From Butyricicoccus pullicaecorum (lineage in GTDB: Bacteria > Bacillota > Clostridia > Oscillospirales > Butyricicoccaceae): a stretch of 64,000 bases of DNA. The notes beneath the pieces were generated by a model. That model was not told where the DNA came from, ran no database searches, and saw only the letters and a list, made by a program, of their open reading frames with translations. The position numbers and the translations under genes are program-made. The stretch lies in the NCBI GenBank assembly GCA_021531865.1, contig JAFBIW010000007.1, positions 59,104 through 123,103 on the forward strand, in the 5' to 3' direction. Of the stretch, positions 1-7,297 are shown one piece after another. Numbering within the stretch: position 1 is the stretch's first letter; each line of letters opens with the position of its first letter.

Positions 1-1
1 G

Positions 2-109
2 GCCGGTCAGGGCGACCGGGAGGGCGCGCAGGCAGCGGTCGCCGCCATTCTGCGCACGCCCGAGGGCGCCGCGCTGGCCGCGCAGATCAGGAACCTGCTG
101 GGAAAATGA
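2..109 (+). CDS. C-terminal end of an unknown protein (5' truncated by window edge)
   Basis: An open frame enters from the left edge and ends at TGA 107-109, giving the last 35 residues of a protein (Ala/Gly/Leu-rich, ending RNLLGK). The stop is followed 16 bases later by the next ATG, with AAAGGAGG between them, so the frame appears to be the upstream member of a three-gene unit with the two small proteins that follow. No domain is recognised. The composition (short helical segments such as AAILRTPEGAALAAQI) resembles the N-terminal part of the next protein, so the two may be related; that is an inference from a short stretch. Confidence 0.55.
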   Translation, partial: AGQGDREGAQAAVAAILRTPEGAALAAQIRNLLGK

Positions 110-125
110 AAGGAGGCGCAGCCGC

Positions 126-602
126 ATGGATGGAACCGACCTGTTTTCCTCCCTGCTGAACGACCCGGCCGCGCTGCAAAGCGCGATTTCGATGGCCTCC
201 TCCCTGCTGAGCGGTGCGGCGGGCGGTAACGCCCCGTCCGCCGCCCCATCCGGCGGGGCGGTCTCCCCTGCCGCGCCCACGGGCGCGTCCGCCTTTGTCC
301 CGCCGTCTGCGCCGGGTGCGCCGGACGCGCCGGGTGGTTCGGGCACATCGGGCGCATCCGCGCCCACTTACGACCCCTCGGCCGACCTGATGCGGGCGGC
401 CATGCCGGTGCTCGGGCGGATCGCCAAATCGGCGCAGTCGGCGGTCACCCCCGAAAAGCGCAACCTGCTCAACGCCGTCAAGCCCTTCGTCGGGACGCAC
501 ACCGCCCAGCAGATCGACCACGGCATGAAGCTGGTCTCGCTGGCGCGGATGGCCTCAGCCGCGATGAACCAGCTCGGCGGCGAGGAGGGCGGCCATGTAT
601 AA
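126..602 (+). CDS. Unknown small Ala/Pro/Gly-rich protein
   Basis: 158 residues. The start is supported by AAAGGAGG nine bases upstream. Residues 1-35 form a predicted amphipathic region (SSLLNDPAALQSAISMASS), residues 36-85 are a low-complexity Ala/Pro/Ser/Gly linker, and residues 90-150 are again helical and charged (AMPVLGRIAKSAQSAVTPEK). No signal peptide or membrane span is evident. The gene overlaps the next one by 8 bases, so the two are translationally coupled. I do not recognise a family. Codon use matches neighbouring genes, which supports it being real. Function unknown. Confidence 0.65.
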   Translation: MDGTDLFSSLLNDPAALQSAISMASSLLSGAAGGNAPSAAPSGGAVSPAAPTGASAFVPPSAPGAPDAPGGSGTSGASAPTYDPSADLMRAAMPVLGRIAKSAQSAVTPEKRNLLNAVKPFVGTHTAQQIDHGMKLVSLARMASAAMNQLGGEEGGHV

Positions 603-864
603 CCGTTATCTGAACGCCCAGCGCTGCACGCCCGCGCCGGTCTGCCCATCGCCCGAGCCGGACTGCGGCTGCGCGGGCGCAAAAAAACAGCCCGCCGGGG
701 CGGGCGGACTGCTGCAAACGCTGGGCGACCGGCTGGGCGACATCCGGTTTGATTCGGACACCCTGATCGCCCTTGCGGTCGTGTGGTTCCTGCTCTCGGA
801 CGGCGAGGCGACCGACACCGATCTGCTCATCATCGTATTCGTTCTGCTCGTGCTCGGGCTGTGA
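595..864 (+). CDS. Unknown small membrane protein
   Basis: 89 residues. The start overlaps the end of the preceding gene and has GAGGAGGG eight bases upstream. The N-terminal third is Cys- and Pro-rich (four Cys within residues 11-27, including CGC). The C-terminus has two short hydrophobic stretches, about residues 58-67 (LIALAVVWFL) and 77-89 (DLLIIVFVLLVLGL), separated by an acidic SDGEATDTD loop, suggesting a hairpin membrane anchor. It is the last gene of the small unit and converges on rsmA with only 4 bases between stop codons. Function unknown; a role with the upstream helical protein is likely because of coupling. Confidence 0.6.
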   Translation: MYNRYLNAQRCTPAPVCPSPEPDCGCAGAKKQPAGAGGLLQTLGDRLGDIRFDSDTLIALAVVWFLLSDGEATDTDLLIIVFVLLVLGL

Positions 865-868
865 GCCG

Positions 869-1747
869 TTAAAGGTAACCCCTGGTGCGCATCAGCGTGC
901 AGGCGGCGTTCGTCAGCCGGGCGTAGTCCGCGAGGCTGAGCCGCTCGCCGCGCACCCGCTCGTCCAGCTCGCAGAAGGTCACAAGCTCGGTAAGCTGCGC
1001 CTTGTCAAACCGGCCGCCGAAGGCCGTGCCGATGGCGTTGACCAGCGTTTTGCGGCGCTGGTTGAAGGCCGCACGGACGATGGCAAAAAACAGGCGCTCG
1101 TCCTCGACCTCGACGGGCGGCTTTTCGCGGGGCGTCAGGCGGATGACCGCCGAATCGACCTTGGGCTGGGGCATGAAGCAGTCGCGCGGAACGTCGAACA
1201 GGATGTGCGCGTCGGCGTGGTACTGTACATAGATGGAGAAGGCGGAGTAATCGGATGAACCGGCGGGCGCGCAGATGCGCTCGGCAACCTCCTTCTGTAC
1301 CATGACGGTCACACCGGCGAACGCGCCGCTGTCCAGCAGGGCGGAAATCGCCGGGCTGGTGATGTAATAGGGCAGGTTTGCGCAGGCATAGACTGTCTTG
1401 CCCGGGAATTTCTCGCGACAGAGGGCGGCGAGGTCGGTCTTGAGCACGTCGCCCTGAATGACCTCGACGTTGCCGCAGCCCGCGAGGGTCTCATCGAGCA
1501 CGGGGAACAGGGCGCGGTCAAGCTCGATGGCGGCGACCTGCGCGGCGCGCTGCGACAGCTCGACGGTCAGGCAGCCCATGCCGGGGCCGACCTCGACGAC
1601 GCAGTCGTCTTCGCCCGCGCCGCACTCGGCGGCGATGCGCGCCGGTACCCACGCCTCGGTGAGAAAGTTCTGGCCGAGCGCCTTGGAGAAGCGGAAGCCG
1701 TGGCGGCCCAGAATCTCCTTGATGTCCTGAATATCACAAAGTCCCAT
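869..1747 (-). CDS. rsmA: 16S rRNA dimethyladenosine transferase
   Basis: Dimethylates two adjacent adenines near the 3' end of 16S rRNA during small-subunit maturation (known for the KsgA/RsmA family). The 292-residue protein carries the SAM-binding motif VEVGPGMG at about residues 51-58, the preceding KALGQNFL substrate motif at 22-29, and the catalytic NLPYY motif at about 124-128. The length is normal. The chosen ATG is preceded by AAGGAG; the open frame continues upstream but without a better ribosome site and outside family homology. It is convergent with the small membrane protein gene and divergent from a 54-aa ORF. Confidence 0.96.
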   Translation of the reverse strand: MGLCDIQDIKEILGRHGFRFSKALGQNFLTEAWVPARIAAECGAGEDDCVVEVGPGMGCLTVELSQRAAQVAAIELDRALFPVLDETLAGCGNVEVIQGDVLKTDLAALCREKFPGKTVYACANLPYYITSPAISALLDSGAFAGVTVMVQKEVAERICAPAGSSDYSAFSIYVQYHADAHILFDVPRDCFMPQPKVDSAVIRLTPREKPPVEVEDERLFFAIVRAAFNQRRKTLVNAIGTAFGGRFDKAQLTELVTFCELDERVRGERLSLADYARLTNAACTLMRTRGYL

Positions 1748-1815
1748 ATTGGTCTCCTTGCATGTGTATTTTTTACGCCCAAACGGGGCAGAATGGGGGC
1801 AGAGGTGATGCAGAA

Positions 1816-1980
1816 ATGATGGGCTACGGGGAAATGAACAATGATATGGGGCGGTTTTTCCGCACCCTGCCCAAGTATGTACAGGAAAACCTGCTGCAAA
1901 GCGGCGTGGTCTTCCGCACGGAGGCCGACCTGCGCCGCTGCGCCGCCTATCTGATGGACACGGACGGCAGGAAGCATTGA
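1816..1980 (+). CDS. Small conserved-looking protein of unknown function
   Basis: 54 residues (MMGYGEMNNDMGRFF...). The ATG at 1816 has AGAGGTG eight bases upstream; in-frame ATGs at 1834 and 1846 are possible alternatives. The sequence is compact and charged, with a central FFRTLPKYVQENLLQSG helix and an FRTEADLRRCAAYL helix. It ends just before a strong bidirectional terminator (2000-2029), consistent with a real short transcript. I do not recognise a named family. It is divergent from rsmA and convergent with the VanW gene. Confidence 0.6.
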   Translation: MMGYGEMNNDMGRFFRTLPKYVQENLLQSGVVFRTEADLRRCAAYLMDTDGRKH

Positions 1981-1999
1981 CAAAATCGTATTTCGGTGT

Positions 2000-2029
2000 A
2001 AAAAAGCAGGCGCAAAAGCCTGCTTTTTT
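2000..2029. terminator. Bidirectional Rho-independent terminator
   Basis: The inverted repeat GCAGGC / GCCTGC with a GCAAAA-type loop is flanked by A6 on the left and T6 on the right. It can therefore end both the 54-aa gene (+) and the VanW gene (-), which converge here. Confidence 0.9.
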
Positions 2030-2045
2030 CCGTTTTTGCATGTCT

Positions 2046-2846
2046 TTACGGGTGTACACCGTATTTGCTGGTCGTCGTATAGTTGACCTTGCCGCCAACC
2101 GTGCGGGTCGTGGTGTAGACGCCGTTTTTCCCGGTGACCTTGATGACGCCCTTTTCGATCTTGGCGTCCGACGGGCCGAGGATGGACATGGTCAGGGTGC
2201 CCTGACTGGCGCTGTAATATGTACCGACCATGACCGGGAATTTATAGGGGTTCTTGAACTTGAAATCGGGGCCGCCCCACGAGACGGTCGCGTCCCTTCC
2301 CCTGGGCAGGTAGCTGACCGGCAGGCTGTGCGCCGTGCGCTGAACGATGGTCATATTGGACTCGAGCGCAGCGTTGAACAGGGTCGAGGACACCTGACAG
2401 ATGCCGCCGCCCAGTCCGGAGGCCACGCTGCCGTTGATATAAACGCCGGCCTCCTTGTAGCCGCGCGCGGCGGTGCGCTGGCCGACGACCTGATTGTACG
2501 AGAAGGTCGCGCCCGGCTGGATGACATAGCCGTTGCAGGCCTTGGTGGCAAGCTGGATGTTGGTGTTTCGGTTCGTCTGGCTGCGGTTAAACCTGGTCGT
2601 GCAGGTAGCAAGGGTCTGGCCGTAGGGATTGACCCACGGCTTCTGCGGCTCGGCCGGCTTGACCGGCTCAGCGGGCTTTTCAGGCTCCGGCTCCGGCTCG
2701 GCAACGGGCGGGACGTAAGGCTCCAATCCCGAGGTGATCTGATCGACGGTCTCGACGATCGCCGGGGGCTGCTCTGCCGGTGCGGACGGCGTGGCCGAAC
2801 CCGCGCCGACGCTCAGCGCGAGGAGCAGGGCTGCGGTTTCCAGCAT
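2046..2846 (-). CDS. VanW family protein
   Basis: 266 residues with an N-terminal signal-like segment (LLLALSVGAGSA), a Pro/Glu/Lys-rich linker at about residues 30-65 (EPEPEPEKPAEPVKPAEP), and a VanW domain over about residues 75-210. The characteristic core is visible as QPGATFSYNQVVGQRT and GLGGGICQVSSTLFNA. VanW was named from glycopeptide-resistance clusters, but most members are chromosomal cell-envelope proteins of unknown role. No vanR/S/H/X genes are nearby, so there is no reason to infer resistance. The linker suggests a surface-exposed protein. The ATG is preceded by AAAGGAGAT. Confidence 0.88.
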   Translation of the reverse strand: MLETAALLLALSVGAGSATPSAPAEQPPAIVETVDQITSGLEPYVPPVAEPEPEPEKPAEPVKPAEPQKPWVNPYGQTLATCTTRFNRSQTNRNTNIQLATKACNGYVIQPGATFSYNQVVGQRTAARGYKEAGVYINGSVASGLGGGICQVSSTLFNAALESNMTIVQRTAHSLPVSYLPRGRDATVSWGGPDFKFKNPYKFPVMVGTYYSASQGTLTMSILGPSDAKIEKGVIKVTGKNGVYTTTRTVGGKVNYTTTSKYGVHP

Positions 2847-2880
2847 TTACATATCTCCTTTGCGTCAAAAAAAGCGAATG

Positions 2881-2917
2881 AAAAAAAGGACGGGCCAGCG
2901 GATGTCCCGCTGACCCG
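2881..2917 (-). terminator. Terminator of hpf
   Basis: Read on the - strand, ACGGGTCAGCGG pairs with CCGCTGGCCCGT (one mismatch) around a GACAT loop and is followed by CC and T7. It lies between hpf and the VanW gene and would end hpf transcription. Confidence 0.85.
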
Positions 2918-2975
2918 TTCATTATATCATGCTTTGCGCGGCGGAACAAGCGTCAGCTTGGACAAACCGCGGGAT

Positions 2976-3506
2976 TTATTCGCCTTCAATCAGGCCATAT
3001 CCACCGTTTGCGCGCTTATAGAGCACGGAGTAGACATTTCCCTCGTCCGCATTGCGGAAGAAATAGAACTGATGGCCGATCAGGTTCATCTGGAGCATGG
3101 CCTCCTCGACGCTCATGGCCTCGACGGCAAAGCGCTTGCGGCGGATCAGCTCATAGGTCTCCTCGGACTCGGCCATCTGCTCGGCGTGCGCGGCGGCCTT
3201 TTCAAAGGCGCCCTGGCGCAGCCGCTTTTCGAGGCGGGTCTTGTTCTTGCGGATCTGGCGCTCGATGCGGTTGATCGCGCCGTCCACAGACGCGAACATA
3301 TCGGTGGTGGTCTCCTCTGCGCGGACGATCATCTGGCCCTGTTTGACCGTGATCTCGGCAGTCTGCCGCCCCTTCAGTTCAGAAAACGTGAGTACGGATT
3401 CGGAGTCGGTCGTGAAATAGCGATCGAGCTTTTCGACCTTCTTGACGGCGTAATCACGGAGCTCATCGGAAATCTTGGTTTTCCGCTCGACGATGGTGAA
3501 CTTCAT
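2976..3506 (-). CDS. hpf: Ribosome hibernation promoting factor, long form
   Basis: Binds the 30S decoding region in stationary phase and, in the long form, dimerises ribosomes into inactive 100S particles (known of the family). The 176-residue protein has the N-terminal S30AE/YfiA domain (residues 1-95, MKFTIVERKTKISDELRDYA) and a C-terminal dimerisation domain (about 125-176, RRKRFAVEAMSVEEAMLQMNLIGHQ...), so it is the long type. The MKF start has GGAG eight bases upstream and was preferred to an in-frame start 33 bases earlier. It stands alone with its own terminator. Confidence 0.95.
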   Translation of the reverse strand: MKFTIVERKTKISDELRDYAVKKVEKLDRYFTTDSESVLTFSELKGRQTAEITVKQGQMIVRAEETTTDMFASVDGAINRIERQIRKNKTRLEKRLRQGAFEKAAAHAEQMAESEETYELIRRKRFAVEAMSVEEAMLQMNLIGHQFYFFRNADEGNVYSVLYKRANGGYGLIEGE

Positions 3507-3659
3507 AACATCATCTCCATTCTTGGGCACAGCGCCCAAAGTGTTTGCGAATCCACGAAAGGGGGAATTGCTTGTACATATTATACTGTATCCCGGGGTG
3601 GATTACAAGAGGTGTTTGTGAAATTTCACCCGAAGGCTGAGAAATTTTTCGCGCGGCGT

Positions 3660-4502
3660 TTACAGCGTCCCCTCGGCATGGCGGGTGACGTGGCAGCCGA
3701 TCGAGACGGCGCACGGCAGGGACGCGATGTGGGTGGCAAAGGGCAGAATCGCGCACGAAAGCGCGGTGACCGTGCCGCCCAGACCCTGCGGGCCGACGCC
3801 CGAGGCGTTGACGCGGTCGAGAATCCGGTGCTCCATTTCAGCGTAGAGCGGGTCTTCGCTGAACTGGCCGACCGGGCGCAGCAGGGCTTCCTTGGCGAGC
3901 GCCGCGGCCTTGTCCGCCGTGCCGCCCAGACCGACGCCGATGATGACCGGCGGGCAGGGATTGGAGCCTGCCGCGATGACGGTGTCCGCGATCCAGTCGG
4001 CGATCACTTCCTTGGTGGCCGCCGGGGTGAACATCTTCATGGCGCTCATGTTCTCGCTGCCGCCGCCCTTGGGCGCGACGATGATCTTGACGCTCTCGCC
4101 CGGGACGATGCGGGTGTGGAGCATGGCCGGGGTGTTGTCGTCCGTGTTGACCCGGCGCAGCGGGTCGGAGACGATCGACTTGCGCAGATAGCCGTCGACG
4201 TAGCCCTGCCGCACGCCCTCGTTGACCGCGTCCTCAAACGCGCCGCCGGTCAGGTGCACGTCCTGTCCGACCTCGGCGAAGATGACCGCCGAGCCGGTGT
4301 CCTGACAGATGGGCACGTCCTGCTCGCAGGCCAGCTTGCAGTTGCGGATCATCTCATCGAAGATCGTCCGCCCCAGCGGGGACTGCTCGGCCGCGCGGCC
4401 GGTCTCAAACGACTGCGCCACGTCCTCGGGCAGGCGGTAGTTGGCCTCCATGCACAGGCGGCGCACCAGTGCGGTGACTTCGCTGACATTGATTTCTCTC
4501 AT
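3660..4502 (-). CDS. Class I fumarate hydratase / L-tartrate dehydratase, alpha subunit
   Basis: 280 residues covering the iron-sulfur (alpha) half of two-subunit class I fumarase: CQDTG near residue 66 and GVGLGGTADKAA near 196 are typical, with further conserved Cys at about 185 and 267. The family interconverts fumarate and malate (or dehydrates tartrate) with a [4Fe-4S] cluster and needs a beta subunit. No beta gene follows: the next 150 bases downstream are non-coding and then comes hpf. The upstream neighbour (15 bases away) is an amidohydrolase. The beta subunit must be elsewhere, or the subunit acts in another complex. Fumarase versus tartrate dehydratase cannot be decided. Confidence 0.85.
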   Translation of the reverse strand: MREINVSEVTALVRRLCMEANYRLPEDVAQSFETGRAAEQSPLGRTIFDEMIRNCKLACEQDVPICQDTGSAVIFAEVGQDVHLTGGAFEDAVNEGVRQGYVDGYLRKSIVSDPLRRVNTDDNTPAMLHTRIVPGESVKIIVAPKGGGSENMSAMKMFTPAATKEVIADWIADTVIAAGSNPCPPVIIGVGLGGTADKAAALAKEALLRPVGQFSEDPLYAEMEHRILDRVNASGVGPQGLGGTVTALSCAILPFATHIASLPCAVSIGCHVTRHAEGTL

Positions 4503-4517
4503 AGCGGTTCTCTCCTT

Positions 4518-5696
4518 TTATTCGTCTGCGCGGTAGGCGGTCTGCCCGTTGCAGAGCACCAGCTTGACGCGCGATTGGAAGGCAAACGGATGGCCGGACA
4601 GGACGACGAGGTCGGCGTCCTTACCCGGGACGAGCGAGCCGACCCGGCTGTCGATCCCGACGATCTGCGCCGGGTACAGCGTGATGGCGCGCAGAGCCTC
4701 GGTCTCGTCCATGCCGTGCTCGGCGGCGACGGCGGCGCAGTGCCGCAGATACTTGACCGGGGTCTCGGGGTGGTCGGTCGTGATGGCGGTGCGCACGCCC
4801 GCCTTGCGGAGCAGGCCGGGCGCGGCCTCGGTGAGCTGACGCAGCTCGGGCTTGGAGCGGTCGGTCAAAAAGGGGCCGCTGAGCACGGGCACGTCGTCCT
4901 GCGCGAGCAGGTCGGCGACCAGATGCCCCTCGGTGCCGTGGACGATGACCGGGCGCAGACCGAACTCCCGGCAGATGCGCAGGCCGGTGAAGATGTCGTC
5001 CGCCCGGTGGGCGTGGATGTGCGCGGTGATCTCGCCGTGCAGCAGGGGCAGCAGGGCTTCATACTTGATTTCGTAATCGGGCGCGTCCTCGTCCGGGTCG
5101 TCCAGCGCGCGCTGCTTCCGCTCGTCGTACTCCTGCGCCTTGCGCAGATTTTCACGCAGAATGGCGGCGGTCGCCATGCGGGTGACCGGGCTTTCGTCCT
5201 TCTCGTGGTAGACGCACTTGGGGTTCTCGCCCAGCGCGAACTTGATGCCGACCGGCGCGGCGACGATCATATCGTCCACCCGGCGCCCCAGCGTCTTGAT
5301 CGCGGCGATCTCGCCGCCGATCGGGTTGGCCGAGCCGGGACTGACCAAACAGCAGGTCACGCCCGCCTCGCGAGCCTCGGCAAAGGCGCGCTCCATCGGG
5401 TTGACCGCGTCGATCGCCCGCAGGTGGGGGGTGGCCGGGTCGGTGTCCTCGTTGCCGTCCGCCCCCTCAAAGCCCAGCGAGTCCTCATACAGACCCAAAT
5501 GGGTGTGCGCGTCGATCAGGCCGGGCAGGACATAGCCGCCCGCCGCGTCATAGACCTCGTCCGCCCCTTCCGGGCAGCCGCTCATCGGGCCAAGCTGTGC
5601 AATGCGGCCGTCCTCCCCGGTCAGCACAAAGCCGCGCGGCAGCGCCTCCCCCTCCATCGGCAGAACAAAGGCGTTTTGAATCAGAATTTTTTTCAT
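4518..5696 (-). CDS. Amidohydrolase (imidazolonepropionase-like metal-dependent hydrolase)
   Basis: 392 residues. The metal-binding HxH motif is in GLIDAHTHLG (about residues 59-68). Further metal-ligand regions are visible as EITAHIHAHRADD, IVHGTEGH and the late Asp in TTDHPETP. The C-terminus has the typical VPGKDADLVVLSGHPF signature. The family opens cyclic amides or removes amide groups; the substrate here is not known. Nothing else from histidine degradation is nearby, so imidazolonepropionase itself is not supported. The MKK start is preceded by GGAAGG six bases upstream. It probably forms an operon with the fumarase alpha gene 15 bases downstream. Confidence 0.85.
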   Translation of the reverse strand: MKKILIQNAFVLPMEGEALPRGFVLTGEDGRIAQLGPMSGCPEGADEVYDAAGGYVLPGLIDAHTHLGLYEDSLGFEGADGNEDTDPATPHLRAIDAVNPMERAFAEAREAGVTCCLVSPGSANPIGGEIAAIKTLGRRVDDMIVAAPVGIKFALGENPKCVYHEKDESPVTRMATAAILRENLRKAQEYDERKQRALDDPDEDAPDYEIKYEALLPLLHGEITAHIHAHRADDIFTGLRICREFGLRPVIVHGTEGHLVADLLAQDDVPVLSGPFLTDRSKPELRQLTEAAPGLLRKAGVRTAITTDHPETPVKYLRHCAAVAAEHGMDETEALRAITLYPAQIVGIDSRVGSLVPGKDADLVVLSGHPFAFQSRVKLVLCNGQTAYRADE

Positions 5697-5729
5697 TGAA
5701 AACCTTCCAAATATTGACATTTTTCATCG

Positions 5730-5758
5730 TTGACAGGACTTTTCATGGGTGATACAAT
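5730..5758 (+). promoter_or_regulatory. Near-consensus sigma-A promoter of the small RNA
   Basis: TTGACA at 5730-5735 and TACAAT at 5753-5758 are separated by exactly 17 bases. It faces away from the amidohydrolase gene and drives the short unit ending at 5857; no + strand gene follows. Confidence 0.85.
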
Positions 5759-5762
5759 AATC

Positions 5763-5857
5763 ATGGCGATCGGGAAACGGTCGCCATGCACCGTTCATAT
5801 CTTTATCCCCACAATCCTACTGATTTCGCGTCCTCTCGTCGAGGGCGCATTTTTTTT
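5763..5857 (+). ncRNA. Candidate orphan small RNA (~95 nt)
   Basis: A transcript beginning 5-7 bases after the -10 box would start with a 7-bp hairpin (ATGGCGA 5763-5769 with TCGCCAT 5781-5787) and continue through an unpaired 40-nt pyrimidine-rich stretch containing TATCCCCAC and AATCCTAC. It would end at a Rho-independent terminator: GCGTCCTC 5828-5835 with GAGGGCGC 5841-5848, followed by T8. The layout (5' hairpin, C-rich single strand, terminator) resembles Firmicute small RNAs that base-pair with ribosome-binding sites, but no known family is recognised. An open frame runs through it without a ribosome site or a stop before the terminator, so I do not regard it as coding. Confidence 0.7.
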
Positions 5858-5870
5858 GGCGCTTTCCGGC

Positions 5871-5903
5871 AAAGAAAACGCCGGAGCGGCAGGCGCTCCG
5901 GCG
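5871..5903 (-). terminator. Terminator of the yabR cluster
   Basis: On the - strand CGCCGGAGCG pairs with CGCTCCGGCG (10 bp, 5-base loop) and is followed by TTTTCTTT. It ends the long - strand cluster just after the S1-domain gene. Confidence 0.88.
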
Positions 5904-5919
5904 AAACGTTCACGCTGTG

Positions 5920-6390
5920 TTACTTGCGGCGGCGCGAACCGCTCTTGCGGTCGGTATTGTGGCGCAGATCGGCCATGCGGCTCTCGCTGTCGGCCATGAA
6001 GAGCTTGAGCTTATCCTCAAACGTCATCGTCGCGGGGTCGCGCGGCTGCTTCTCGCGCGGCGGACGGCCGCCCTCACGCGGTGCGCGCGGGCGCTGCTGC
6101 TGGGGACGGCGCTCAAAGCCGCCGGACCGCGGCTGCTGCTGTCCCTGCTGCGGGTTTTCAACCGCCCGCTTGATGGACAGGTTGATGCGGCCCGCATCGT
6201 CGATATTGATGATCTTTACGCGGACGGTCTCGCCCTCCTTGATGAACTCCTTGATGTCGCTGACAAAGGAATTCGCCACCTCGGAAATGTGAACCATGCC
6301 CGACTTACCCTCCGGCAGGGCGACGAACGCACCGAACTTCGTGATGCCCGTGACCTTGCCCTCCAGAATTGCTCCTACAGCCAAACCCAT
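5920..6390 (-). CDS. yabR: S1 RNA-binding domain protein (YabR-like)
   Basis: 156 residues. Residues 1-75 are a single S1/OB-fold RNA-binding domain (GAILEGKVTGITKFGAFVAL, GMVHISEVA, VKIINIDDAGRINLSIKRA). Residues 78-120 are a low-complexity Gln/Pro/Arg/Gly region, and the last 35 residues are basic, ending SGSRRRK. It is the last gene of the cluster that in Bacillus reads yabM-yabN-yabO-yabP-yabQ-divIC-yabR, so the assignment rests on both domain and synteny. The cellular role of YabR is not established. AGGGCAAAC precedes the start. Confidence 0.88.
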   Translation of the reverse strand: MGLAVGAILEGKVTGITKFGAFVALPEGKSGMVHISEVANSFVSDIKEFIKEGETVRVKIINIDDAGRINLSIKRAVENPQQGQQQPRSGGFERRPQQQRPRAPREGGRPPREKQPRDPATMTFEDKLKLFMADSESRMADLRHNTDRKSGSRRRK

Positions 6391-6473
6391 ACCCTTTTGT
6401 TTGCCCTCCGTATTTTTATTTAACGCTTTTTCGTCTGCGTTTTGGGATCGAAAAAAATGTGCCGCCGGGATGC

Positions 6474-6776
6474 TTACCGGCTGGAGGAATCGACGAAGAC
6501 GCGCTCATTCGGCATGATGTAGCCGTACTGGTTGCGTGCGATCGCGGCGATCTCGTCGTCCGAGATGCCCTCCTCCACCTGCTTGCGCAGCGCATCGTTG
6601 TCGCTCCGGCTCTCCTCGATCTGGCTGTCGAGTGCGCGAACCTCAGCCGCCTTGTCGGCGATCTGGGTCTGGAGCTGGACGAGCGAGATGACCGCGTAAA
6701 ACGCGGCGCAGAGCACGCCGATCTTGAGGATGAGCCGGGTGTTCCGGCCGGACGGCTTTTTGCGACTGTTCGCCAT
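6474..6776 (-). CDS. divIC: Septum formation initiator (DivIC/FtsB family)
   Basis: 100 residues: a short basic cytoplasmic tail, one membrane span (about residues 16-33, LILKIGVLCAAFYAVISL), a coiled coil (about 35-72) and a small C-terminal domain with ARNQYGYIMPNERVFVD, typical of DivIC/FtsB. The family bridges early and late divisome components at the septum. It lies between yabQ and yabR exactly as in Bacillus. The MANS start has GGAGGAGG about nine bases upstream; a longer in-frame start 33 bases earlier has no site. Confidence 0.93.
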   Translation of the reverse strand: MANSRKKPSGRNTRLILKIGVLCAAFYAVISLVQLQTQIADKAAEVRALDSQIEESRSDNDALRKQVEEGISDDEIAAIARNQYGYIMPNERVFVDSSSR

Positions 6777-6829
6777 GCGGCGTCCCTCCTCCTTCGATGC
6801 GTGATACAAACATTTACACGCTTACTATT

Positions 6830-7297
6830 CTAAACCTTTTTTCTGTGAAATGGAAGTGTTTTTTTGAATTTTTTCGAGAACTTTTCTGTTCCCTGACCAA
6901 CGAGCCGCCTGACCGGGGCGCACAGGCGGGTCAGCACGCGCCCGGCAAGGCGGGCAAGGGCGTGCACGAGCCGCGCCGCGCCGCCCAGCAGGGCGGTGAG
7001 CGCCGGGCGCGTCCAGGCCGACAGGGTGAGCTGAAAGCCGAGCGCACCCAGCGCACAGCCGAGCAACAGGAAGCCGCGCACCTGTCCCCCGGCGCGCACG
7101 ACGGTGAAGACGAAATAGGCCGAGAGGGTCACGAGCCAGAACAGGCCGTCGCACAGGGCGGTCAATCCGGCGCGGGCGCGCGCGACCGTCCGAATCGCCG
7201 CGAAGCCGTCATACAGCAGGCCGACCGCCGCGCCCAGCAGGACGGCCTCCAGAAAATACGCCGTCTGCGCGGCCAGCGGCAGGTACAGGCCGATCAT
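6830..7297 (-). CDS. yabQ: Spore cortex biosynthesis protein YabQ
   Basis: 155 residues with at least three hydrophobic spans (about residues 12-30, 45-65 and 70-90). The opening matches the YabQ family (LPLAAQTAYFLEAVLLGAA, LLYDGFAAIR). YabQ is a mother-cell membrane protein needed for spore cortex formation in Bacillus. The start overlaps the yabP stop (ATGA), so the two are translationally coupled, as is usual for this pair. The C-terminal 40 residues are basic. The gene places this organism among endospore formers. Confidence 0.9.
   Translation of the reverse strand: MIGLYLPLAAQTAYFLEAVLLGAAVGLLYDGFAAIRTVARARAGLTALCDGLFWLVTLSAYFVFTVVRAGGQVRGFLLLGCALGALGFQLTLSAWTRPALTALLGGAARLVHALARLAGRVLTRLCAPVRRLVGQGTEKFSKKFKKTLPFHRKKV

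Noticed and set aside
2046..2846. Vancomycin resistance
   Set aside because: VanW-domain proteins are widespread chromosomal envelope proteins; none of vanH, vanA/B, vanX, vanR or vanS is present.
1977..5699. A 3.7-kb open frame on the + strand
   Set aside because: It runs antisense across the VanW, hpf, fumarase alpha and amidohydrolase genes, has no ribosome site, and is a by-product of GC-rich codon use on the other strand.
5763..5999. Protein-coding frame over the small RNA
   Set aside because: No ribosome site, and the frame crosses the Rho-independent terminator into the antisense of the yabR gene.
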